Shown piece by piece: positions 23,601 to 28,728 of a stretch of 28,728 bases of DNA (position 1 is its first letter; the number at the start of each line of letters is the position of its first letter). Made by a program: the position numbers and the translations under genes. The notes beneath the pieces are model-generated. The model saw nothing but the letters and a program-made list of their open reading frames with translations. It searched no databases and was not told where the DNA came from. This DNA is from Penumbrarchaeum sp964445525 (GTDB taxonomy: Archaea; Thermoplasmatota; Penumbrarchaeia; Penumbrarchaeales; Penumbrarchaeaceae), in NCBI GenBank assembly GCA_964445525.1, contig CAYULA010000046.1, positions 1 to 28,728 of the forward strand, read 5' to 3'.

Positions 23601-24285
23601 CGAGGGTAAATACGAGGGCATTCCTCAAATACTGAATATTCTCGCCCTGGTTATCATGGTCTTAGCTGTGCTTTTCGCTTTGGTATTTTTTGTAATAAGG
23701 AGAAGGAATAAACCCAAGGCCGTCGCAACGGCTGCCATGCCAGCACCCGGTCAGCAGCCTCAATATCAGATGATGCCCGGTGCTACCGATCAATATCAGG
23801 CGATGCCTCCTGCCCAGTATGAATCCCTTCCTCCTGCTCAGCAGGAATCCGCGCCTGCTCCCTATCAGGACCAGGTTGCATCGGGAGATCTGTATCAGGG
23901 TCAGGAACAATACCCGGATCAGCAGGGATCGGCGGAAGGCGATCTCTACAGCGGATGGCAGCAGCCTCCCCAAGAGCAGGAATCTGGAATGGGATATGAG
24001 GATAGCCAGGATATTCCTCGGTATCAACCCCCCGCTGAAGGATATCCCCAACCTGAGCTTGGCGGAGAAGTGGGAACTTCCACTGAGATACCCACATATC
24101 CCGAGGGTGAGGCGGGTCCGATCGAAACCGATCAGATGCAGCCTCCGGTGCAGGGGGAAATTGAAGAAAATAGCATTGCTAGGGAAGAGAAGGCATCGGA
24201 TGATGCAGGTATCGATGAAGGAAATGTAAATGAGAAACCTCTTTCCAGGATACCCCCTCCTCCCTCCCTGCCAGACGATCTCTGA
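20683..24285 (+). CDS. Modular surface protein: PPC-like, cadherin-like, PKD and calcium-loop domains, anchored
   Basis: The 1200-residue type I membrane protein has a signal peptide (about 1-30). Two stretches that resemble pre-peptidase C-terminal (PPC) domains follow (about 45-185 and 200-345). Then come an Ig-like segment (350-465), three cadherin/tandem-95-like domains marked by NVNDDPV, NINDPPV and NLNDPPV (about 468-798), a PKD domain with WDFGDGT at residue 837, and calcium-loop repeats (887-965: DQDDDGMDDSWE, DPDKDGLTNIEE, DTDEDGWKDGEE). A membrane helix lies at about 981-1003 (LNILALVIMVLAVLFALVFF), then RRR and a 197-residue tail rich in Pro, Gln, Tyr, Glu and Met. The ATG at 20683 follows GAGGGT at six bases. 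These domains mediate binding and calcium-dependent stiffness in known surface proteins. No catalytic motif is seen, so an enzyme role is not supported. The ligand cannot be predicted. Confidence 0.83.
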   Translation: MFSRHHPSIALSILVTVVLLVQFPLAEGGERELSAEGEFTPSGTPTRTIFEESENNNQWQEADQLPSSYGTYELHGNLSVNDNDMFYINMNGGNGPKVDRLTIDMDYLDTGYWYELVFVLIYAFYPDDNLQGNNFDENIIHLRYWDKDNLFGTTPATADASYSGIYGVRIVAQNGTGAPVSGTIGYNFTVTYSSVSPVDSNNDEDNPESLSVPYTGSIDQNQDMMDWFEVDAPHPIHPTELDLILSFANPTPNDSGSGIDYGIEADLYIRYNSRTNPSQFTEEIRRVSPNPTFQQAGLKATPYNLKLNKNCTKMIIGMVIQTFGLNSNSPNINNKQYTSVDGSSQYSITGTISADIPNNRPILRDASVIPKRGRSNDMFNFSVTYFDANNHTPQQIWLWKDGEPFRELSPLNGSGQDNTLGVEYGVSVPGSILGKNQAHNMNFSVYDGEDWARQEPSGLGSFIVVVDDNLPPSSSVGESYDLFMEEDESTREIELDPLFSDPDPLTDFDFSLLGRSGDWTTTYNDENLTGVISMRSQTGPHVLRITPKKDRHGTFVLTVNATDSGAFAKSVYLDVIVHVENVNDDPVIRRVGNLKVEEDTTTLSLEYEQDDMVTLDITAEDIDTSDVLHYDWDLKEVLSDPREGVNYGINHTTGEMWFVPGDSDVPEITLNLMVTDGKGGEAEIEVIVSVDNINDPPVLTVPKLRTTIEGEYLYITPSVFDPDLDNPGVNEQLIFNYDIGSLALKAPPNAIEFDPLTGRIVIKAVDERMNGQWEVNITVSDLALGSDFGICKIIIENLNDPPVAGSIFPDVEEGNLTVRFTTSEAEDEDGDQLIYIWDFGDGTDPFETDGRIATHTYPRGGSYTVTMKVTDGESVSEEETTLISLTDPDPDPDQDDDGMDDSWEIRYGLDPNDPNDAEEDPDKDGLTNIEEFNLYRDVGWNLNPMNPDTDEDGWKDGEEVDRAFDPLDPGDHPEGKYEGIPQILNILALVIMVLAVLFALVFFVIRRRNKPKAVATAAMPAPGQQPQYQMMPGATDQYQAMPPAQYESLPPAQQESAPAPYQDQVASGDLYQGQEQYPDQQGSAEGDLYSGWQQPPQEQESGMGYEDSQDIPRYQPPAEGYPQPELGGEVGTSTEIPTYPEGEAGPIETDQMQPPVQGEIEENSIAREEKASDDAGIDEGNVNEKPLSRIPPPPSLPDDL

Positions 24286-24342
24286 TATGATTATCAACAG
24301 GCCAGGTATGTCGCCCTCTCCTTCTCATGTGATGCACAAGCT

Positions 24343-24349
24343 TATATAA
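24343..24349 (+). promoter_or_regulatory. TATA-like box before the 24390 small ORF
   Basis: TATATAA within CTTATATAATC lies 41-47 bases before the ATG of the possible small ORF at 24390, and would start transcription near 24372. Two further TATA-like boxes, TTTAATA (24434-24440) and ATATATTA (24463-24470), lie nearer the large gene at 24502, so the real promoter is uncertain. Confidence 0.4.
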
Positions 24350-24389
24350 TCTCCAAACCGAAATTGGTTACCTGACCCGAGGGTAAGGT

Positions 24390-24500
24390 ATGAAAAAAGG
24401 CGTGGCCAGGCAAGGCTGGCCAGCTCCAAAAGGTTTAATAGAGAAATGGTCATTTCAAGGCGATATATTAAGCCGGCCGTTTGATACGTGGAGGCGATAG
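24390..24500 (+). CDS. Possible 36-residue leader peptide ORF
   Basis: An ATG at 24390 lies six bases after GAGGG (24379-24383) and opens a 36-residue frame (MKKGVARQGWPAPKGLIEKW, then 16 more residues ending WRR) that stops with TAG one base before the ATG of the large gene at 24502. The GGAGG site for the large gene is inside this small ORF, so translational coupling is possible. TTACC (24368-24372) could pair with GGTAA (24382-24386) and mask the initiation site, and an internal hairpin TGGCCAG/CTGGCCA (24403-24409/24416-24422) is present. The peptide is basic, has three Trp and no relative that I recognise. Two of its five Arg codons are CGN, unlike the neighbours, which counts against it. 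Chance is a fair alternative. Confidence 0.3.
   Translation: MKKGVARQGWPAPKGLIEKWSFQGDILSRPFDTWRR
24403..24422 (+). repeat. Short inverted repeat (7-base arms)
   Basis: TGGCCAG (24403-24409) and CTGGCCA (24416-24422) are perfect reverse complements around a 6-base loop, upstream of the large calcium-loop gene. It could form an RNA hairpin in a leader or be a protein-binding palindrome. It has no oligo-T run, so it is not a terminator. Confidence 0.5.
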
Positions 24501-24501
24501 T

Positions 24502-27500
24502 ATGGTATCCGTAGTTGACAAGCTTGATATGCAAAAATTCTTAGCAGTCCTGGTGGGTCTGGTGATACTCACCGTTGGGGGTATGATTTTCATCTATTTC
24601 TTTACCCCGTGGGAGAACACCGGAGCGGTAGAAGAAGGCACCACCTACGAGGACGCTCCGAAATCGATTACCGGCGTTCCGAAATCCGATTCGGATGTAA
24701 GACTGATCGATAATGAATACGAACCCTGGCCGGACAAGCTCTCCGATATTGAGGAGAACTACATCTACGGCACGGATTGGAGACAGCCTGATTCCGACCA
24801 CGACGGTATGGAGGACGGCTGGGAAGCTCTCTACAGCAGGCCCAATCCCATAACCGAAAGGCTCACCATCGATCCCAACTTCAAGGACTGGGACGGAAAT
24901 CCCGATGGTGACGGTTTTGATATGAACAACAATGGGGTCATCGATAAAGATGAGGAGCTGTTCAATCTGAGGGAATACGTCGGCGGGGTTGAATTCAATT
25001 TCACAACGGGGACCTTCGAAGAAGGACATCCCATCTTTGGTGGACTGAACCCGGAGACCGACTGGCAGGAGATAGGGATGAACGGAGGATTCCATCTCTA
25101 CGACGATCCCAGCGATGGAATACTGGGTGATCCCACGAACATAGACAACGAGTTGATCGACGACTACAGGAGATACAATCCTTACCTGCCCTCCGTTTTC
25201 AAGCCCGTTACCACCAATCCCTCCCTATGGGATACGGACCTCGATGGTATAGACGACGGATGGGAGATGCACTATCAGAAGGAGCTTTCAACACTGTTTT
25301 TCGACGGCGATGAGACAAGTGTTTACGAGGGAACCATAAACAATCTTCTGGAGGCATCGGTCATAGGACCCAAAGCTGTTTTGGAGGTTACCTCGGCCCA
25401 GTCCGTTGATTGGACAAAGGACCTTATCTCCCCGCTCAATCCAAACGATGCCAGCTTTGATCTGGATATCAGGTATGCCTTCTCCGTATCGGGAGGCCAG
25501 AAATCAGAGATCAAGATATTCTTCCAGGACGATCTCACAAACAGGATGGAGTACGAGAACCATACCTCGCCTCTCCTCTGGGACACCGACGGCGATTCCC
25601 ATTTCAACGCATTGTCAGGAGAGCTCTACATCCTTAACGATTTCATCGAGCTGAACGTGGAATACGCAAAATCCGCCGTTGACTGGAATGGCAACGGAAT
25701 AAACGATTTCAAGACATCGCCCTATCTCCCCGATTCCGACGGAGACGGTATGTTCGACGGATGGGAGCTCGAAACGGGTCTCGATCCCCTTAACTCAACA
25801 GACAGGTTCAAGGACCTGGACAATGACGGACTTCCCAATTATCTTGAGAACGCATTCCCGAGCAAGGACAACCTGTGGTTCCAGACGGATCCCAAAAACA
25901 GGGACACCGACAACGATGGAATGCTTGACGGTTGGGAAGCCTACAATGCCAGGATAATCTCCCAGGAACCCGCATTGAACACCAAGGAGGACCTCGAGGA
26001 CAAGATCTCGGATTCCAAGAAGACGGTCTTCACGGTTTCCCCCATGATAGATGATGCTCAGGAGGATAACGACGGATGGTGGAACATAACCGAGGACGGT
26101 GTTGTGGTCTACACCAGGATCCCTGATACCATGACAAACCTCGAGGAGTTCCAGGGGACAATCCAGTATCCTATCTCCACCAATCCCAACGATCCAGACA
26201 CCGATGGTGACGGATTGACCGACGGAGAGGAGCTAAAGATCGGTTTCTACGGGGAACTGATAGGTGACAACTACTTCATAGATCCCGAGTTCGCCCTCAC
26301 CTACTACACAAACGCGACCCTGGCCGATTCGGACAATGATTTCGGTGGAACCGATATCGGAGGTCAGGTCGGAAACCAGTCAAGAAGGCTGGATGACTGG
26401 GAGGAGACCAGAGGAAGGACCAAGTTTACCCTGCCCCCCAACGGCTTCGATGATGACGGAGACGGCATCGTGGATGAGGAGGAAGGCGAAATACTGATCT
26501 TCGACCAGACCAACGCCACAAATCCCGACACCGACCTCGACGGGTGGATGGACGTGGACGAACTGTTCGGTATAAACACCAATACCATATGGGCCCAGTC
26601 CAAGCTTGGAGTGATCAGGACCAATCCCAACAAGAAGGATACCGACAACGATGTGATGTCGGATTACGATGAGCTGTTCTATGTCCCCAATTACAGGGAA
26701 TGGATAACCGATCCCAACGACCCCGACACCGACAACGACGGAATGGAGGACGGTCTGGAAAACGAGGTGGATTTCTTCCCCCTCATTGACTGGAACAGAA
26801 ACGACAACTACGATGCCAACAACGACGGCGATTATTCCGACGAGGAGCTGGGTGATGTATGGTCAACCACCGACAGGGTGAACCCCACAATCCCGGACAC
26901 CGATTACGACAAGCTTCCCGACGGCTGGGAGTACAGGTTCGGAAAGGTGATCAAGTCCTCGGAAACCAAGAACATGATCCTGTGGTATGACAAGACATAC
27001 GCTACCAATTACTGGCAGAACCTTCCGGTGGGCGGACACTTCTGGATAGTCAATCCTCTCAAGGCCTCCGATGTCTTCGACGATCCCGACAACGACGGTC
27101 TCAACAACTGGGAGGAGTACAAGAACGGCACCAACCCGCTCGATTGGGATACGGATGGGGACGGAATGCCTGACGGCTGGGAGCTTGAAGACCGCAACAG
27201 GGGAGCATATATCTTCAACAACAAGACCCTGAAATACGAGACCGTACTCGATCCGCTCGATCCCACGGACTGGGCGCTTGATGCGGACCACGACGGGTTC
27301 GTGTTCTCCATATGGACGCCTGTCAACCAGGGAAAGACCGAGTTCGAGCTTGTTTACTACTACTTCCCGTGGATCAACCTCTACGAATACCAGTTCGGTC
27401 TAGATCCAGACAATGACGGGATAAACGAGATCACAACATCTCCGGCCCCGAGGGATCCTCAGCTGAACCTTGAGGGAGGGGATGATTCCGACGGTGACGG

Positions 27501-28104
27501 GATGCCAGACGGTTGGGAGGTATGGGTGACCGATTACATCAGCAACGAATCGGATGTCAATCAGTTCGAGGACAATGACTCGCTTCCCAGAGGCTGGGAG
27601 GAGCTGTTCAACGGATCCATGTGGAACAAACCCGAGTGCTACATCTACGAGTACAAGGAAGAGGACAAGAGCAATTTTGATCAGTGGTGGACCTCCCAGA
27701 ACGTCGGAAGAAGAACCTTCGTACCATTCGGTCTTCAGGTGAATCGGGATTATTATTCGGGTAAGTACTACCCGGACAGGAAGGATACCAACCGCAATGG
27801 TATAACCGACGGTGAAGAGGACGATGACTCCGACGGTAAGAATTGCGTTGTGGAATACAGGACCCACACCGATCCGACTGACAAGGATTCGTGGGCTGGA
27901 AAAGGTAACATACCCACCCCTACGACCGGTCCTTCAAGGGCATCCATGATGACCGGCCCCCAGGACGAGGGAGACACGGTTATCTTCGATCTTCCCGCAC
28001 AAGAGGTCCTTCTGGAGCCGATGAACGATGCAATGGAGAGGTTCGATTTCAAGGATCTTGAACCCGCAGACATCGTGTTCTCCGATCCCCTGAGAAGGGA
28101 TTAA
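24502..28104 (+). CDS. N-anchored giant protein of calcium-loop (thrombospondin type 3-like) repeats
   Basis: The 1200-residue product has one N-terminal membrane helix (about 13-35, LAVLVGLVILTVGGMIFIYF) and no C-terminal one, so the rest is expected outside the cell as a type II protein. From about residue 97 to 1107 it contains more than 20 Asp-rich loops of the DxDxDG form, many in the frame DTDxDGMxDGWE (for example DSDHDGMEDGWE, DTDLDGIDDGWE, DTDNDGMLDGWE, DTDGDGMPDGWE). Such loops bind calcium in thrombospondin type 3 repeats and in dockerin-like and EF-hand-like motifs. The spacers are Trp/Tyr-rich. The ATG at 24502 has GGAGG at seven bases; an in-frame TTG at 24481 is weaker. It is followed by a clear terminator. 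A rigid calcium-stabilised surface stalk or matrix protein is the simplest inference. No catalytic motif is seen. Confidence 0.82.
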   Translation: MVSVVDKLDMQKFLAVLVGLVILTVGGMIFIYFFTPWENTGAVEEGTTYEDAPKSITGVPKSDSDVRLIDNEYEPWPDKLSDIEENYIYGTDWRQPDSDHDGMEDGWEALYSRPNPITERLTIDPNFKDWDGNPDGDGFDMNNNGVIDKDEELFNLREYVGGVEFNFTTGTFEEGHPIFGGLNPETDWQEIGMNGGFHLYDDPSDGILGDPTNIDNELIDDYRRYNPYLPSVFKPVTTNPSLWDTDLDGIDDGWEMHYQKELSTLFFDGDETSVYEGTINNLLEASVIGPKAVLEVTSAQSVDWTKDLISPLNPNDASFDLDIRYAFSVSGGQKSEIKIFFQDDLTNRMEYENHTSPLLWDTDGDSHFNALSGELYILNDFIELNVEYAKSAVDWNGNGINDFKTSPYLPDSDGDGMFDGWELETGLDPLNSTDRFKDLDNDGLPNYLENAFPSKDNLWFQTDPKNRDTDNDGMLDGWEAYNARIISQEPALNTKEDLEDKISDSKKTVFTVSPMIDDAQEDNDGWWNITEDGVVVYTRIPDTMTNLEEFQGTIQYPISTNPNDPDTDGDGLTDGEELKIGFYGELIGDNYFIDPEFALTYYTNATLADSDNDFGGTDIGGQVGNQSRRLDDWEETRGRTKFTLPPNGFDDDGDGIVDEEEGEILIFDQTNATNPDTDLDGWMDVDELFGINTNTIWAQSKLGVIRTNPNKKDTDNDVMSDYDELFYVPNYREWITDPNDPDTDNDGMEDGLENEVDFFPLIDWNRNDNYDANNDGDYSDEELGDVWSTTDRVNPTIPDTDYDKLPDGWEYRFGKVIKSSETKNMILWYDKTYATNYWQNLPVGGHFWIVNPLKASDVFDDPDNDGLNNWEEYKNGTNPLDWDTDGDGMPDGWELEDRNRGAYIFNNKTLKYETVLDPLDPTDWALDADHDGFVFSIWTPVNQGKTEFELVYYYFPWINLYEYQFGLDPDNDGINEITTSPAPRDPQLNLEGGDDSDGDGMPDGWEVWVTDYISNESDVNQFEDNDSLPRGWEELFNGSMWNKPECYIYEYKEEDKSNFDQWWTSQNVGRRTFVPFGLQVNRDYYSGKYYPDRKDTNRNGITDGEEDDDSDGKNCVVEYRTHTDPTDKDSWAGKGNIPTPTTGPSRASMMTGPQDEGDTVIFDLPAQEVLLEPMNDAMERFDFKDLEPADIVFSDPLRRD
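24790..27840 (+). repeat. More than 20 diverged DxDxDG calcium-loop repeats
   Basis: The loops recur at irregular spacing of about 20-80 residues through the 24502 gene. Cores read DSDHDGMEDGWE, DTDLDGIDDGWE, DSDGDGMFDGWE, DLDNDGLPNYLE, DTDGDGLTDGEE, DDDGDGIVDEEE, DTDLDGWMDVDE, DTDNDGMEDGLE, DPDNDGLNNWEE and others. Several have lost a ligand position (for example DTDNDVMSDYDE and DTDYDKLPDGWE). The same loop type occurs three times near the end of the 20683 gene. Confidence 0.8.
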
Positions 28105-28126
28105 AAACACTTGTTCGGGACAATAC

Positions 28127-28160
28127 GGGAGGGTCTTCGGGTCCTCCCATTTTTTATTTT
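28127..28160 (+). terminator. UUCG hairpin with oligo-T terminator
   Basis: GGGAGG (28127-28132) pairs with CCTCCC (28143-28148), and the inner bases GTC/GGT extend the stem through two G-U pairs to a C(UUCG)G tetraloop (28135-28140), giving nine continuous pairs. ATTTTTTATTTT follows immediately. It lies 22 bases after the stop of the 24502 gene. Archaea usually terminate at T-runs alone, so such a bacterial-looking hairpin is notable. Confidence 0.75.
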
Positions 28161-28165
28161 GATAA

Positions 28166-28190
28166 AATTTTCCTAAGAAAATTATTATAT
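28166..28190 (+). promoter_or_regulatory. A/T inverted repeat overlapping a TATA-like box
   Basis: AATTTTC (28166-28172) and GAAAATT (28177-28183) form a 7-base inverted repeat around CTAA, directly joined to TTATTATATA (28181-28190). A transcript starting about 25 bases further would reach the gene at 28290 with a leader of some 75 bases. A second box, TTTATTA (28234-28240), is closer and would give a start near 28265. Both are candidate promoters for the last gene. Confidence 0.4.
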
Positions 28191-28289
28191 AGTAAGACAG
28201 AGCCAGTCAACTCTTTTTTTATTCAGATAATCGTTTATTAAGCTAAATTCCATCAATTCATGTGTCTTATTCCAAATGGAAGTGATATG

Positions 28290-28682
28290 ATGGATAAAAC
28301 CAGGAGTATCAGTATTACCATACTGTTGATAATGCTGTCAACCTCGCTTTTGATGATGGCGGTTCCTGACGAGGAGATGATCGTATCCGCCGATGAGGCC
28401 AAGAGAGCCGATACGGCAGGTTATTCTTGGATAGACAGCCTCGATCCTTCACCCAAGATCCAGTACGAATGGATAGATGCGACCGGCGGAACCCCACAGA
28501 AGTCAAAATTTCAGTACCCCTATTCATACTATGATACTTATTACAGGATGTACACCACAGCGATTGACCTCCCCTTCGATTTCCCGTTTTACGAGAATTC
28601 ATATGACAAGATTCACATATATCCATGCGGAGTACTCCAGTTCCCGGGATCAAGTTCCTATAACTATATCTATTACCAGTAG
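28290..28682 (+). CDS. Secreted beta-rich surface protein, apparently broken before the window end
   Basis: The 130-residue product has a signal peptide (about 1-33, with the hydrophobic run ISITILLIMLSTSLLMMAV) and a Tyr-rich exported part with AIDLPFDFPFYENSYDKIHI and YPCGVLQFPGSSSYNYIYYQ. This resembles the beginning of nidogen-like domains (FxFPFYGNxYxxVxVxxxGYLxF) that open many long archaeal surface proteins. The frame then stops at TAG (28680-28682), far short of a normal domain. Other frames give residues that look like a continuation (SSSEGNLNP, then DQFEMTF), so two frameshifts would restore it. It may be a pseudogene, a sequencing error, or a truly short protein. Of the adjacent ATGs at 28287 and 28290, the second is better spaced from GTGAT. 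Confidence 0.55.
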   Translation: MDKTRSISITILLIMLSTSLLMMAVPDEEMIVSADEAKRADTAGYSWIDSLDPSPKIQYEWIDATGGTPQKSKFQYPYSYYDTYYRMYTTAIDLPFDFPFYENSYDKIHIYPCGVLQFPGSSSYNYIYYQ

Positions 28683-28728
28683 TTCCGAAGGTAATTTGAA
28701 CCCCGGATCAGTTTGAGATGACATTCGA

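Noticed and set aside
23662..24297. Minus-strand frame of 211 codons opposite the Pro/Gln tail of the 20683 gene
   Set aside because: It is antisense to a clear continuing gene, has no ribosome site, and its composition mirrors the low-complexity tail.
24790..27840. Dockerin or cellulosome system in the calcium-loop protein
   Set aside because: The loops are scattered rather than in the paired 22-residue dockerin layout, and no cohesin or glycosidase gene is nearby.
28680..28682. TAG read as pyrrolysine in the last gene
   Set aside because: A TAA follows three codons later in the same frame, and uS3 and uL14 use TAG as a normal stop.
1..28728. CRISPR arrays, insertion sequences, att sites
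   Set aside because: No regularly spaced direct repeats, transposase genes, terminal inverted repeats or tRNA-bounded duplications were seen on either strand.

Overview
This window is a piece of an archaeal chromosome. From position 299 to 14759 it holds the archaeal S10-spc-type ribosomal protein cluster: uL3, uL4, uL23, uL2, uS19, uL22, uS3, uL29, aIF1, RNase P protein p29, uS17, uL14, uL24, eS4, uL5, uS14, uS8, uL6, eL32, eL19, uL18, uS5, uL30, uL15, then SecY. The archaeal/eukaryal members (eS4, eL32, eL19, aIF1, p29) and the order identify a euryarchaeal-type lineage. Arginine is written almost only as AGG/AGA, genes often overlap as ATGA/TAATG, and Shine-Dalgarno sites (GGAGG, GGTGAT) are strong. 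The large surface proteins downstream suggest a Thermoplasmatota-like archaeon, but that is an inference and not proven by the sequence.

Region 1-298 has no convincing protein gene. It contains A/T-rich promoter-like boxes around a GC-rich, hairpin-rich island (about 88-232) that may be a small structured RNA or a leader, then a TATA-like box and an RNA-type hairpin just before uL3.

Region 299-12910 is one compact operon of 24 genes, with gaps of a few bases or small overlaps. Its products build both ribosomal subunits, help choose the start codon (aIF1) and process tRNA 5' ends (p29). Four proteins (uS3, uS5, uS17, eL32) carry long charged extensions. secY follows after an 85-base gap with its own TATA-like box. 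Its protein is unusually long and has two predicted membrane helices before the canonical first helix.

Region 14760-28728 is a same-strand row of exported or membrane-anchored proteins interrupted by asparaginyl-tRNA synthetase. Three proteins (genes at 14878, 16088 and 20683) share a plan: signal peptide, extracellular part, one C-terminal membrane helix and a low-complexity cytoplasmic tail. Their ectodomains differ: a small domain; a parallel beta-helix plus six Ig-like repeats; PPC-like, cadherin-like, PKD and calcium-loop modules. The gene at 24502 encodes a 1200-residue, N-terminally anchored protein filled with DxDxDG calcium-loop repeats; it is preceded by a possible 36-codon leader ORF and followed by a clear UUCG-hairpin/oligo-T terminator. 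The last gene (28290) looks like the start of another secreted beta-rich protein that is broken near the window edge. No tRNA, rRNA, CRISPR array or insertion sequence was seen.
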